From: an uncultured Bacilli bacterium | Lineage (GTDB): Bacteria; Bacillota_I; Bacilli_A; RF39; UBA660 | DNA: 64,000 nucleotides | Direction: 5' to 3' | Assembly: GCA_910576795.1 (NCBI GenBank) | Contig: CAJTIX010000004.1 | Coordinates: 1 to 64,000, forward strand | Part shown: piece after piece, positions 53,491 to 62,618 of the stretch | How the letters are laid out: each line of letters starts with the position of its first letter | Position numbering within the stretch: position 1 is the stretch's first letter | The notes under the pieces: generated by a model | What the model saw: only the letters and a program-made list of their open reading frames with translations | Database searches by the model: none | What the model was told of the DNA's origin: nothing | Position numbers and translations under genes: made by a program

Positions 53491-53519
53491 TTGATTTTAC
53501 CTTTGAAAAATGTTATTCT
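53491..53519 (+). promoter_or_regulatory. Promoter of the HU gene
   Basis: TTGATT at 53491-53496 and TATTCT at 53514-53519 with a 17-bp spacer. Confidence 0.65.
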
Positions 53520-53563
53520 GTAAGTGTAAGCAAGATAGCTTATTAAAATGAGGAGGTAAATTT

Positions 53564-53836
53564 ATGTCAAAAGCAGAATTAGTAAATTTTATAGCTGAAG
53601 AAACAGGGTTAACAAAAGCTGACGCAACTCGTGCTTTAGATGCTATGCAAAAAGGTGTTGAAAAAGGATTAAAAGAAAGTGGTAAAGTAACTTTAACTGG
53701 TTTCTGTACTTTCACAAGTAAGAAAAAACCAGCTACTACTGGACGTAATCCAAGAACTGGGGAAACTGTTCAAATTGCTGCAAGAACTGCTGTTACAATC
53801 AAAGCTGGTTCTAAATTAAAAGATGCTTTAAACTAA
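53564..53836 (+). CDS. hup: HU-family DNA-binding protein
   Basis: A 90-aa nucleoid protein: SKAELVNFIAEETGLTKADA, GKVTLTGFCTFTSKKKPATT, the beta-arm GRNPRTGETVQIAARTAV and a final SKLKDALN. AGGAGGTAAATTT precedes the ATG. It has its own promoter and terminator. It bends and compacts DNA. Confidence 0.97.
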   Translation: MSKAELVNFIAEETGLTKADATRALDAMQKGVEKGLKESGKVTLTGFCTFTSKKKPATTGRNPRTGETVQIAARTAVTIKAGSKLKDALN

Positions 53837-53862
53837 GAAACTGAAAAGTTTCTTTTTTTCTG
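53835..53862 (+). terminator. Terminator of the HU gene
   Basis: AAGAAACT-GAAA-AGTTTCTT, a GAAA-loop hairpin overlapping the stop and followed by a T-run. Confidence 0.85.
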
Positions 53863-53940
53863 GTTTATAATAGGTATTATCTAGTTGAGATGATATAATA
53901 TAGTTATATAAGAACATTGCTTGATAGAGGTGAAATGAAA

Positions 53941-54723
53941 ATGATAGATATCCAAAAGGCACGGGTTGCTTTTAAAAAATTTTTAGGAAGATATCGTGAT
54001 AAAGATAGTTTAGGATTTCATTTGAAAGTGGTTCACACTTATCATGTTGTAGAGAATGCAAAAGAAATTGCTACAAAATTAAATCTATCGGAAGAGGATA
54101 TTCATTTAGCAGAATTAATTGGATTATTACATGATATTGGACGTTTTGAAGAGATAACGTTTTTGAAACAATTTGATAGTGTGAGTTTTGATCATGCATC
54201 ATATGGAGTAAAAATGTTATTTGATGATAATTTAATAAGGGATTTTATAGAAGATAATTGTTATGATGAAATTATAAAATCAGCAATTTATAATCATAGT
54301 AGATTGGCAATTCAAGATGGTTTAGATGATCGGAGTCTATTACATTCAAAGATTATTCGGGATGCTGATAAATTAGATAATTTTAGAGTGAAGCAAGAAG
54401 AAAAAATAGAAGCAATTTTTCCTGGAAAAGTAAATAAAAAGGAGGATTTAGAAAATTCAATCTTATCGGATAAAGTATACGAAACTGTTATGCAAAAAAA
54501 GTGTATCAATATTCATGATAGAATAACAGTGCTAGATTATTGGGTTTGTGTATTGGCGTTTATTTTTGACCTAAATTTTAAAGAATCTTATCAAATTGTT
54601 AAAAACAATAATTATGTGAATATTTTAATAGATAGATTTCAATATCATGATTTAGAAACTAGAAAAAGAATGGAAAATGTAAGAACGATACTAAATGATT
54701 TTGTCGATAGTAAAATAAATTAA
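53941..54723 (+). CDS. HD-domain phosphohydrolase
   Basis: A 260-aa HD-superfamily protein: HTYHVVENAKEIATKLNL, the metal-binding ELIGLLHDIGRFEEI (H...HD), SAIYNHSRLAIQDGL and IIRDADKLDNFR. It is probably a nucleotide or phosphate-ester hydrolase of unknown substrate. The ATG at 53941 is about eight bases from GAGGTG; a second ATG two codons earlier is possible. It is followed 21 bp later by the nucleotidyltransferase gene, which may be in the same operon. Confidence 0.85.
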   Translation: MIDIQKARVAFKKFLGRYRDKDSLGFHLKVVHTYHVVENAKEIATKLNLSEEDIHLAELIGLLHDIGRFEEITFLKQFDSVSFDHASYGVKMLFDDNLIRDFIEDNCYDEIIKSAIYNHSRLAIQDGLDDRSLLHSKIIRDADKLDNFRVKQEEKIEAIFPGKVNKKEDLENSILSDKVYETVMQKKCINIHDRITVLDYWVCVLAFIFDLNFKESYQIVKNNNYVNILIDRFQYHDLETRKRMENVRTILNDFVDSKIN

Positions 54724-54744
54724 ATTATAGTAAGTGGTGATATT

Positions 54745-55395
54745 ATGTATGAGGTAGCGCTCTCTTTACTCAAAAAAATAAATGAATTCGGATATGAAGC
54801 TTATATAGTTGGTGGATATCCAAGAGACCAGTATTTAGGTTATCCTAGTACTGATATTGATATCTGCACTTCTATGCTACCAAATCAAATGATAGAGAAT
54901 TTTCATATAATAGAAAACAGGAGTCAATATGGTTCTTTGATTATTGAAGAAAAAGGCTTTTTATTTGAAATAACGACTTATCGCAGAGATTATTATGATA
55001 ATAATCGGTATCCTGAAATTGAATTTGTGGATACTCTAGAAGAAGACTTACAGAGAAGAGACTTTATCATGAATACCTTATGTATCAATTCTAGTGGAGA
55101 GTATGTAGATAGGTTAGGAGCAATCAAAGATATACAAAATAAGACAATTCGTATGATTGAAACTCCCAGTGAGAGATTAAAACAAGATCCACTTCGGATG
55201 ATACGTGCAATTCGTTTCGCATCCAATCTCAATTTTGAAATTGAAGAAAATTTACGTGAAAGTATCAAACAAAATAGACAATTGTTGCATACCTTATCTA
55301 TATCCAGAATCCAAAAAGAACTTGCAAAAGTTTATAATTTAGAAAAATGGGATGAATGGATCGAAACACTTGATTTAAAGGACTATTTGCCGTAA
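54745..55395 (+). CDS. Short CCA-adding-enzyme-like nucleotidyltransferase (216 aa)
   Basis: It contains the class II CCA/poly(A) polymerase head: YIVGGYPRDQYLGYPSTDIDI (catalytic DxD), TTYRRDYYD, EEDLQRRDFIMNTLCI and the neck helix DPLRMIRAIRFASNLNFEIE with SISRIQKEL. Usual bacterial enzymes are about 390-450 aa, with body and tail domains that grip the tRNA; here the frame ends at residue 216 and nothing homologous follows in other frames. It may be a natural minimal form, a truncated gene or need a partner. The tRNA-Leu in this window has an encoded CCA. Confidence 0.78.
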   Translation: MYEVALSLLKKINEFGYEAYIVGGYPRDQYLGYPSTDIDICTSMLPNQMIENFHIIENRSQYGSLIIEEKGFLFEITTYRRDYYDNNRYPEIEFVDTLEEDLQRRDFIMNTLCINSSGEYVDRLGAIKDIQNKTIRMIETPSERLKQDPLRMIRAIRFASNLNFEIEENLRESIKQNRQLLHTLSISRIQKELAKVYNLEKWDEWIETLDLKDYLP

Positions 55396-55424
55396 AATAG
55401 TAGCTATGAATTAGGGTGGTTTCT

Positions 55425-56072
55425 ATGATGGAAAAAGTAATCAATTTACTCAAAGAAAGTACAATGCAAATTCCTAAGTTATTACTTCTCAATTATAAAA
55501 AATTTGGATGTAATGAAAAAGATTTGATTGTTCTTATTTATTTATACAATGAAAAAGATATGGGGTTTAATCCTAAAAAGATTAGCGATTCTCTTAATAT
55601 TACGTTGCCAGAGGTTCTAGAAACAATCGATCATCTTTCTAGTAGTGGATTAATAACGATTCAACTAAAAAAAATGAATGGCGTTCGAGAAGAACAAATT
55701 GTATTAGATGGTTTATATGAAAAAATGGCTTATTTGGTATTAAATGAAGAGGAAAAGGAAAATAAAACTAAAACCATTTATGATTTATTTGAACAAGAAT
55801 TTGGCAGAACTTTATCGCCAATGGAGTATGAAATCATTGGTGGTTGGCGTGATGCTGGATTTGAACAGGATGTGATTGTCCTTGCCTTAAAAGAAGCAAC
55901 CTATAATGGTGTATCCAATCTTCGTTATATTGATAAAATATTGTATGAATGGAAGAAAAAGGGAATTCATACAAAAGAGGATGTAGAAAAAGATAGGGCC
56001 TCTTATCAAACAAAAAAGGTTGAAAAAAAGGAATTATTTGATTATGATTGGTTGAATGATCACGATGAATGA
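55425..56072 (+). CDS. dnaD: DnaD-family replication initiation protein
   Basis: DnaD helps load the replicative helicase in Bacilli. The 215-aa protein has an N-terminal winged-helix domain (KVINLLKESTMQIPKLLLLN to about residue 100) and a C-terminal DnaB_2/DnaD domain with TIYDLFEQEFGRTLSPMEYE, IIGGWRDAGF, VLALKEATYNGVSNLRYIDK and the ending ILYEWKKKGI. The ATG at 55425 (or 55428) follows GGGTGG. nth overlaps its 3' end, the usual dnaD-nth pairing of Bacilli. Confidence 0.93.
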   Translation: MMEKVINLLKESTMQIPKLLLLNYKKFGCNEKDLIVLIYLYNEKDMGFNPKKISDSLNITLPEVLETIDHLSSSGLITIQLKKMNGVREEQIVLDGLYEKMAYLVLNEEEKENKTKTIYDLFEQEFGRTLSPMEYEIIGGWRDAGFEQDVIVLALKEATYNGVSNLRYIDKILYEWKKKGIHTKEDVEKDRASYQTKKVEKKELFDYDWLNDHDE

Positions 56073-56691
56073 GGTAATGAATTATTTAGATAGGTTGATA
56101 CCTAATCCTGTATGTGAATTAGAATTTCATAAGGATTATGAGTTATTGATTGCGGTTATGTTAAGTGCCCAAACAACAGATAAAAGAGTCAATATGGTAA
56201 CACGCGTATTATTTAAAAAATATCCCAATTTAGAAGCTCTCAGTGAAGCCGATATAGAAGATGTAAAGCAAATAATCCAATCACTTGGTACTTATCATAA
56301 AAAGGCTAGCAATGTTATTTTAATTGCGCAATCTTTATTGAAAGAACAAGATGGAAAAATACCAAATGATCGTACGTATTTAGAAAGCTTACCTGGAGTT
56401 GGAAGAAAGACAACAAATGTCGTTTTGAGCATTTTATATAATGAACCATGTATAGCTGTGGATACACATGTATCTAGAGTAAGTAGACGTTTAGGATTTG
56501 CAAGGGAAAATGATGATGTTTTAATCATTGAAAAAAAGTTAACAAAAAAAATACCAAAAGATTCTTTGAATAAAATGCATCATCAATTGGTATTATTTGG
56601 AAGGTATTATTGTAAGTCAATCAATCCTTCTTGTGAACATTGTCAATTAAAAGAAATGTGTAAATTTTATAACAAAAAGAAAAAAAGATAG
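56056..56691 (+). CDS. nth: Endonuclease III
   Basis: A DNA glycosylase/AP lyase for oxidised pyrimidines. The 211-aa protein has LLIAVMLSAQTTDKRVN, the helix-hairpin-helix LPGVGRKTTNVV with the catalytic Lys, VDTHVSRVSRRLG with the catalytic Asp, and the 4Fe-4S cysteines in CKSINPSCEHCQLKEMC. It overlaps dnaD. The start is uncertain: ATG at 56056 or 56065, neither with a clear ribosome site, so coupling to dnaD translation is likely. Confidence 0.95.
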   Translation: MITMNEVMNYLDRLIPNPVCELEFHKDYELLIAVMLSAQTTDKRVNMVTRVLFKKYPNLEALSEADIEDVKQIIQSLGTYHKKASNVILIAQSLLKEQDGKIPNDRTYLESLPGVGRKTTNVVLSILYNEPCIAVDTHVSRVSRRLGFARENDDVLIIEKKLTKKIPKDSLNKMHHQLVLFGRYYCKSINPSCEHCQLKEMCKFYNKKKKR

Positions 56692-56712
56692 TTATTGAAG
56701 CTATCTTTTTTG
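56686..56712. terminator. Terminator between nth and the penicillin-binding protein gene
   Basis: AAGATAG-TTATTGAA-GCTATCTT followed by T residues, between convergent genes. Confidence 0.7.
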
Positions 56713-56719
56713 ATTGCAA

Positions 56720-59698
56720 TTATGTAGTTGGTTTCTCTGTTGTTCCTTGTGGTGGTTTTTCTGTTGGATTAGAAGGTTTCTCTGTTGTTTTTTCTTTTAC
56801 AATAATGGTTCTTGTTAAAGAATCTGTAAATTTTTTATAGGTAATACTATATGTGATGGTATAAGTTTCCGCTTTATCAGTTTTGATTGCGGTAACTTCT
56901 TTTCCATCTTTGGTTTTGATTGTCTTTTTTATGGTTGCTTTATCGGTTACATTGGTCAAATCTTCTAATACAGTAACGGCAGGAGATGGTTCTTTGAATG
57001 AATCACCAACTGTTAAGTTCATTGTTTTTTGTCCCACTAATTCTGTTGTGATTACTGTTTCTACCTCGTCTAAAGATATCTTTGTTTCTGCACCAACACT
57101 CATATTGGCTTTGAAATTGGTATAAGCCGTTTTTACAACATATGTGGTAGGAGATTTTGAAGTAATTGGAATATCAATAGTGGTTTGATCTGTTGTTTTA
57201 ATTAATGTCAGTTCTCCTTTAGAATCTTTGGAATATACCTGATAAACAACTGTTCCTAACTGAGCACTATTCGCATTTTTTCTATTATTAATCAATTGAT
57301 TGATTCCATTTTCGCTAGTTGCGATACTTCTTGCCCATGCACTAATTGTTTCATCTTTGATTGCGTTAGGAACTACTGCATCCCAAGTAAGTGTTAACGT
57401 TTTCTTTTCGATCTTGGATTTTAAATTGGTTACATTTTCTAGTGTATTATAACGATCAGATACTTCTGTTGGTTCTGTTCCAACTTTAAATAATTCTACA
57501 ATACGCATATCGGCTGGGGTATATGGGCTTGGTAATTTTACAGGTTCTGTTTCTTTTTCGATTTCAACTTCTATTACACCACTTGGCTTTATCCAATCAA
57601 CACCAGTTCTAAAGATTCCCTTTCCGACTGCTTGGAATAGTCTTCGATGTCCTGTTGAATAAGAGTTGCTTGTATAATCACAATTGTTTCGATCCTTATA
57701 TCCATACCATACGGAAACTGCATAATCAGGAGATACTCCATTTACCCATAAATCATTTACAGAATCATTCGAGAAATTAGGGCATTTATTGAATACAGAT
57801 TGATCATAATTTGTTGTACCTGTTTTGGCACCATAAACAGCTCCATTGATATATGCTTGATTATATAATCCACCTTGTGCTGAACTTTTTAATAGGCTAG
57901 TCATAATATAGGCTGTTTCTTCACTCATTACCCTTGTTTTGTTAACTTTCTTTTCTGTGACTTCTCCTGTATCACGATCTATAATTTTGGTATAACTATG
58001 TGGTGTAATATAATATCCACCATTTCCAAATGCCGCATAAGCAGCAGCCATAGATTTTGGGGACTCTCCTGTATATCCACCAATAGAGTGTGCTTCATGT
58101 AATGAACCATCGACTCCAATTTCAGGACTTAGATTTAGACCAAGAGCAAAATTTTTGATATTGCCATTTTGGTTTTGTTGGAAGGCTTTTAAAGCAGGAA
58201 TGTTACGAGATTGTGATAGTGCCTCTCTTAGTGTAAGAAGTCCATTATATCGTCGATCCCAGTTATTGATTCTGGTTCCATTGGAATATGTATATTCTTC
58301 ATCCATGTATAATTTAGCAGTTGACCAATTTTCAAATTCAATACCAGGAGCATAATCATAAATTGGTTTTGAAGTGGAACCGATTTGTTTAATTGTTTCA
58401 GTTGCTGTATTGAATTGTGTTAAGTTGGTACGATTGCGACCTGCACCAACCGCTAAAATCGCACCAGTTTTATTATCTAGAACGACAATTCCTGCATCTA
58501 CTTGGTCATTCTCCCAATCATAAAGTTCACCATTCATGACACGATTGATATAAATTTGTTTATCTGGGTCTAAAGTCGTCCAAATTTCCATTGGATATAC
58601 ATATGGATTTTTACCAGTATCTTTGATGACTTCTTTGACTACCATATCGATAAAAGGTTCATAATCTTCGTTTTCAGAAACCGTTTTTGTGTATAATAAT
58701 TTATCTACAGTTAATGCATTTGCTGCTTCTCTTTCTTCATGTGTAATATATCCATGTCGTTCCATTAAGTAAAGTACTGTTTTTCTTCTTTCTTCTGCAA
58801 GTTCTGGATTTCTGTTAGGATCATAAGAATTTGGTGCTTGGAATAAACCGGCAATCAAAGCAGCTTCTGCAACATTGATATCTTTTGCGGATTTTCCAAA
58901 ATAGGTTTGACAAGCTTGTTCTACACCGTATGCACCACTACCTAAATAGTTAGAATTGATATAGAATTCAATAATTTCTTTTTTGGTATATTTTTTTTCA
59001 ACTTGGAAGATTGCCATATAGATATCCGTGAATTTTCTTGTAATGGTTTGATTGGTTGAAGTAAAGTTATTTTTAACCACCTGCATGGTTAAAGTGGAAG
59101 CCCCACCACCACTGTGGGTCAATACTTGTTTCACACTTGCGACCAAAAATCTTGGTAAATCAAATCCGTTGTGTTGGAAAAACCTAGAATCTTCGGTTGC
59201 GACAATCGCATCTACTAATATTTCAGGAAGTTCATCATATGATATTTTTTCTCTTTTTTCAGTTCCTAATTTTGTAATAATGGTTCCATCAGGTCGATAA
59301 AGGATCGTCGATTCTTGACGATATAAGTTGTCAGGATTGAATTCAGGTGCGTTTTTGACAATATATGAAGCAAATGCAACACATGCACCAATGATTAAGA
59401 TACCAATAGAAAAACAGATAATCAAAATGATTTTTAGAATTTTATTTCTTTTTCTTTTTTTCACATTGGTAGAAACCTTCTTCTTTGATTTATTTTTCGC
59501 AATCAAGGGTTTTGTTTTAGAAGGGTTTCTTTTCTTTTTTCTCGTTTGCAAGAAATTTGGTAAAAATAAGATCACGTCCGCTACTCCAATAATAAGAAAT
59601 GCTTTTAACCATCCAATCGCAAAACAACCTGTAATAAAAGCAACAAGACTTACCATTAAAATTACAATTGTTTCCTTGTGTTTTAATAATTTTTTCAT
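56720..59698 (-). CDS. ponA: Class A penicillin-binding protein (PBP1A-like)
   Basis: A bifunctional peptidoglycan glycosyltransferase/transpeptidase of 992 aa. It has an N-terminal hydrophobic region, a Lys-rich linker, a second membrane helix (about 88-112, LIICFSIGILIIGACVAFA) and GT51 motifs (VATEDSRFFQHNG, GGASTLTMQVVKN). The transpeptidase has STSKPIYDYAPG (SxxK), a following SRN (SxN) and AKTGTTNYD (KTG). Then comes an Fn3/Ig-like tail and a Thr/Pro/Lys-rich end. An early hydrophobic segment (residues 12-48) comes before the usual anchor, which is atypical. It overlaps recU by four bases, the classic Firmicutes recU-ponA pair. Confidence 0.94.
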   Translation of the reverse strand: MKKLLKHKETIVILMVSLVAFITGCFAIGWLKAFLIIGVADVILFLPNFLQTRKKKRNPSKTKPLIAKNKSKKKVSTNVKKRKRNKILKIILIICFSIGILIIGACVAFASYIVKNAPEFNPDNLYRQESTILYRPDGTIITKLGTEKREKISYDELPEILVDAIVATEDSRFFQHNGFDLPRFLVASVKQVLTHSGGGASTLTMQVVKNNFTSTNQTITRKFTDIYMAIFQVEKKYTKKEIIEFYINSNYLGSGAYGVEQACQTYFGKSAKDINVAEAALIAGLFQAPNSYDPNRNPELAEERRKTVLYLMERHGYITHEEREAANALTVDKLLYTKTVSENEDYEPFIDMVVKEVIKDTGKNPYVYPMEIWTTLDPDKQIYINRVMNGELYDWENDQVDAGIVVLDNKTGAILAVGAGRNRTNLTQFNTATETIKQIGSTSKPIYDYAPGIEFENWSTAKLYMDEEYTYSNGTRINNWDRRYNGLLTLREALSQSRNIPALKAFQQNQNGNIKNFALGLNLSPEIGVDGSLHEAHSIGGYTGESPKSMAAAYAAFGNGGYYITPHSYTKIIDRDTGEVTEKKVNKTRVMSEETAYIMTSLLKSSAQGGLYNQAYINGAVYGAKTGTTNYDQSVFNKCPNFSNDSVNDLWVNGVSPDYAVSVWYGYKDRNNCDYTSNSYSTGHRRLFQAVGKGIFRTGVDWIKPSGVIEVEIEKETEPVKLPSPYTPADMRIVELFKVGTEPTEVSDRYNTLENVTNLKSKIEKKTLTLTWDAVVPNAIKDETISAWARSIATSENGINQLINNRKNANSAQLGTVVYQVYSKDSKGELTLIKTTDQTTIDIPITSKSPTTYVVKTAYTNFKANMSVGAETKISLDEVETVITTELVGQKTMNLTVGDSFKEPSPAVTVLEDLTNVTDKATIKKTIKTKDGKEVTAIKTDKAETYTITYSITYKKFTDSLTRTIIVKEKTTEKPSNPTEKPPQGTTEKPTT

Positions 59699-60267
59699 GA
59701 TTTTCCTCCTTCAAAGTAAATTGTATCTACCCAAGACAAATAATCTATTCTTGGATTTATTTTCTCTGTTATAAGATATCCATTCTCTTTTATATAATCA
59801 TATGGAATTGATTTTCGTGTTTCTTGTTCTATAAATGTAAATAGTGTTTCTCCCTTTAATAAGAACGTTTCTTGTTTTTGTGTGAAACGGATGATAAAAA
59901 AACCAATTCCACCGTGATGAATGATTTGTTTCATATGCACAATTTGGTGATTGTGTATATTATTGAGTGGGAACCGTTCTTGTTTGGTTTCCTTGGCCTC
60001 AAAATCAATATATTTTCCTCTATAAATACCATTGTAATCAGTTGTCGATGGTGTTTTGAAGTAAGCTTCTTTAATTACTGCTTCCTTTCGATTTGGAAAA
60101 TCTACTTTGGTAATGGTAATTGGAGTCGGTTTTTTATATATAACAGCAATATCTTCTTCTCTATAATAAACATTTGTGATGTTAATATCTTCTTCTAATG
60201 ACATACCACGATTTCCGTAGTGAATTGTTTTTTTTGTATGTTGTTTGATACCTGTGGGATACTTCAT
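59695..60267 (-). CDS. recU: Holliday junction resolvase RecU
   Basis: It cleaves four-way DNA junctions during recombination and segregation. The 190-aa protein has the RecU N-terminus (NRGMSLEEDINITNVYY), the catalytic DYNGIYRGKYIDFEAKET (D...E-x-K nuclease core) and FPLNNIHNHQIVHM. The ATG at 60267 follows AATGGTGATAAA. The stop overlaps the PBP start, so the pair is co-translated. Confidence 0.94.
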   Translation of the reverse strand: MKYPTGIKQHTKKTIHYGNRGMSLEEDINITNVYYREEDIAVIYKKPTPITITKVDFPNRKEAVIKEAYFKTPSTTDYNGIYRGKYIDFEAKETKQERFPLNNIHNHQIVHMKQIIHHGGIGFFIIRFTQKQETFLLKGETLFTFIEQETRKSIPYDYIKENGYLITEKINPRIDYLSWVDTIYFEGGKS

Positions 60268-60372
60268 TTTATCACCATTATCATTATACTATAAAAAATG
60301 ATAATTTACTATAAAATTTATGGTAAATGAATAAAATGTCATTTTATAAAAAATACATATTTTTTCTAATTT

Positions 60373-60379
60373 TGTCGAA
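60373..60379 (+). promoter_or_regulatory. 0A-box-like heptamer upstream of a 43-aa ORF
   Basis: TGTCGAA lies 50 bp before the small ORF, in the position of an upstream or core promoter site. It could mark Spo0A control, but chance copies are expected at this rate. Confidence 0.25.
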
Positions 60380-60428
60380 TGAATCAAAATAAAATTTATT
60401 TTGTGTTAGAGTAATAGTAGGTGATGCT

Positions 60429-60560
60429 ATGAAAATGGATAGAAGGTTAAATCAATTGTTTGATGAGATGCTAGAGGATATTAAATATAGTAAAATTGCT
60501 GCTTTTGCAAGAACGTTACATCAGAAAGAAGCGAGAAAAAAAGAAACTATTCACTCTTAG
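60429..60560 (+). CDS. Small basic protein, 43 aa, unknown function
   Basis: A short ORF with a good TAGGTGAT ribosome site five bases before its ATG. The product is helical and highly charged (MKMDRRLNQLFDEMLEDIKY, SKIAAFARTLHQKEARKK). It ends inside the shared terminator and overlaps the 3' end of the convergent rnj gene by 14 bases. The size recalls small sporulation checkpoint proteins such as Sda, but the sequence is not Sda as I know it. No other homology is recognised. Confidence 0.55.
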   Translation: MKMDRRLNQLFDEMLEDIKYSKIAAFARTLHQKEARKKETIHS

Positions 60561-60569
60561 TTTCTTTTT
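60539..60569. terminator. Bidirectional terminator between the 43-aa ORF and rnj
   Basis: AAAGAAACTA and TAGTTTCTTT form a 10-bp stem with A and T runs on the outer sides. Confidence 0.75.
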
Positions 60570-62241
60570 TGTTTTTCTTAATATCCATGATTACAGGTAA
60601 TATAATTGGTTTTCTACCCGTTTTTTCATATGCATATGTAGATAATTGTGTGATGATTTCTTGTTTCATATCTGCATAATTGATTGGTGGGGCAAGTTTG
60701 GATAGAATTGCGTTTTTACAAATCATTTCTAAATGTTTGAGCAATTCTTCATTTTCATTGACAAGTACAAATCCCCTTGTAGTGATATTGACTTTTCCAA
60801 GTAATTTCGCACCTCTTGTATCAATGTTTGCAATTACAACAATGATACCATCATTGGCCATAATTTTTCTGTCTTTGATCACAGCTGCTCCAATATCCCC
60901 AATGCGATTTCCATCAACATAGATATCACCTGCTGGAATCATACCTGCTTTTTTGATATTTCCTTTATACATGGATAAAATTTCGCCATTTCCTAAAATG
61001 AAGGTATTTTCTTTCGGAATTCCACATAGAATACCCAAATCAGCATGCTGCTTTAGCATTCGATATTCACCATGAAATGGCATTAAATATTTTGGTTTCA
61101 TAAGTCGGATCATTAATTTTAACTCTTCTTGATATGCATGACCAGAGGTATGAATATCACTTAAAGAGGTATTGGTGTATACATCGACACCTTGTAAGTA
61201 TAACTTATTAATGGTTCTAGAAATACTTAGTGCATTTCCAGGGATTGCGGATGATGAAAAAATCACGGTATCATCTGGTTGTAATTTAATGGAGCGATGT
61301 ACGCCATTGGCAATCCTTGATAAGGCTGCAAGCGGTTCTCCTTGACTACCTGTACAGAGTAGACAAACTTGATTGGCTGGCAAATGATTGGCCTCTTCTG
61401 GTGTGATGAAAATATCTTTGTTTTTGATATATCCACCTTGTATGGAAATTTCAATGTTGTTTTCCATACTTCTTCCAAATGTCGCGATTTTTCTACCATT
61501 TTTTTTACAAGTATCAACAATGTGTTTTAACCGGTAAATATTAGAAGCAAAGGTAGCGATAATGATTCTACCACTTTTTCTTCTAAAAATTTCTTGTAAT
61601 GCATGATCGACACGAGATTCACTCGCACTCATGCCTTCATTTAAAGCGTTGGTACTGTCGCTCAGTAATAGTGTCACACCTCTTTTTCCAATCGCAGCCA
61701 TTTTATGAATGTTTGCCATTGGTCCAATTGGAGTAAGGTCAAATTTGAAGTCTCCTGTTGTTACTACAGTTCCATTTGGTGTTGTAATACAAATTCCATG
61801 AGAATCCGGAATGGAGTGTGTAGTTCTAAAAAATTCTACTTCAATGTATTTGAATTTTACTTTGGTTCTTTCGTCATATACCACAATATTTTTATATTGA
61901 ATATTTCTATCTTCTAATTTTTTCTTAATCAAACCAACTGCTTGATTTGGCGCATAAATGATAGGAATATTAACCGTTTGTAATAAAAATGGAATTGCTC
62001 CAATATGATCTTCATGACCATGTGTAATAAATAAGGCTTTGATTTTAGTTTCATTCTTTTTTAAAAAAGAAAAATCTGGAATGACATAGTCAACACCCAT
62101 CAATTCTCCTTCTGGAAAAGTAATACCCGCATCCGTTATAATGAGTTCGTTATTATGCATTACACAATACATATTTTTTCCGACTTCACCAAGGCCACCT
62201 AACGCAAAAATTTTGGTGTCCTCGTTGTTAAAAAATTTCAT
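60547..62241 (-). CDS. rnj: Ribonuclease J
   Basis: A metallo-beta-lactamase/beta-CASP ribonuclease with 5'-3' exo- and endonuclease activity in Bacilli mRNA decay and rRNA maturation. The 564-aa protein has FALGGLGEVGKNMYC, the metal site THGHEDHIGAIPFLL, TGDFKFDLTP, LLLSDSTNA, LLCTGSQGEP, SDIHTSGHA and MPFHGEYRML. The start at 62241 follows AAAGGAGTATTT. Only one RNase J is visible here, so J1 versus J2 cannot be decided. Confidence 0.95.
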   Translation of the reverse strand: MKFFNNEDTKIFALGGLGEVGKNMYCVMHNNELIITDAGITFPEGELMGVDYVIPDFSFLKKNETKIKALFITHGHEDHIGAIPFLLQTVNIPIIYAPNQAVGLIKKKLEDRNIQYKNIVVYDERTKVKFKYIEVEFFRTTHSIPDSHGICITTPNGTVVTTGDFKFDLTPIGPMANIHKMAAIGKRGVTLLLSDSTNALNEGMSASESRVDHALQEIFRRKSGRIIIATFASNIYRLKHIVDTCKKNGRKIATFGRSMENNIEISIQGGYIKNKDIFITPEEANHLPANQVCLLCTGSQGEPLAALSRIANGVHRSIKLQPDDTVIFSSSAIPGNALSISRTINKLYLQGVDVYTNTSLSDIHTSGHAYQEELKLMIRLMKPKYLMPFHGEYRMLKQHADLGILCGIPKENTFILGNGEILSMYKGNIKKAGMIPAGDIYVDGNRIGDIGAAVIKDRKIMANDGIIVVIANIDTRGAKLLGKVNITTRGFVLVNENEELLKHLEMICKNAILSKLAPPINYADMKQEIITQLSTYAYEKTGRKPIILPVIMDIKKNKKETKSE

Positions 62242-62325
62242 AAATACTCCTTTCTTCTCGATTTGAAATCTAACGTATTACATTATAACTGTTTTTTTGA
62301 CTTTTGTAAATGACCAATTTTTTTA

Positions 62326-62354
62326 TTGCACTATTAGTGAATAAATAGTATAAT
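62326..62354 (+). promoter_or_regulatory. Promoter of the small hydrophobic peptide gene, copy 3
   Basis: TTGCAC (62326-62331) and a perfect TATAAT (62349-62354) with a 17-bp spacer. The leader begins near GGGAATATTTGAC. Confidence 0.8.
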
Positions 62355-62428
62355 TGAGATGGGAATATTTGACTGTTGAGTACTTACCAAATTTCTATTC
62401 TAAAGAATAGGAAGGAGGTTTGATTTTT

Positions 62429-62509
62429 ATGAAAAGAAGAGAAAATTTTCAATTTATAATTATCATTTTATTAATAGTTTCAATTATGATTCTATGCATA
62501 AAAAAATAG
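62429..62509 (+). CDS. Small hydrophobic peptide, 26 aa, candidate type I toxin (copy 3)
   Basis: From ATG 62429 the ORF gives a basic start (MKRRENF), an uninterrupted hydrophobic helix (FIIIILLIVSIMILCI) and a final KK. The ribosome site GAAGGAGG is ten bases upstream. The stop codon overlaps the terminator stem. Compared with copy 1 the ends and hydrophobic pattern are kept but residues differ. The intact frame, perfect -10 box and strong ribosome site suggest an active gene. Membrane toxicity is inferred, not shown. Confidence 0.72.
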   Translation: MKRRENFQFIIIILLIVSIMILCIKK

Positions 62510-62612
62510 CACTCAATCTTCAGATTCAGTGCTTACACTAAAATTATTAGGTGAGTACTCAACATGGAAAAGTTAAGTATTCCCACTTTATTATATGAAG
62601 TTTCCTTCATCT
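62498..62612 (-). ncRNA. Candidate antitoxin RNA, copy 3
   Basis: The minus-strand promoter TTGACA (62647-62642) and TACTAT (62624-62619) have a 17-bp spacer. The transcript starts with the ATGAAG-GAAA-CTTCAT hairpin (62610-62595) and has ACTTAAC...GTTGAGT. It ends at GCACTGAATC/GATTGAGTGC (62532-62509) followed by seven U. No ORF. It is antisense to the 3' end of the peptide mRNA. Confidence 0.7.
62509..62532. terminator. Bidirectional terminator of copy 3
   Basis: GCACTCAATC-TTCA-GATTCAGTGC, a 10-bp stem with one mismatch. The U-run is strongest for the minus-strand RNA. Confidence 0.7.
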
Positions 62613-62618
62613 ATATAC

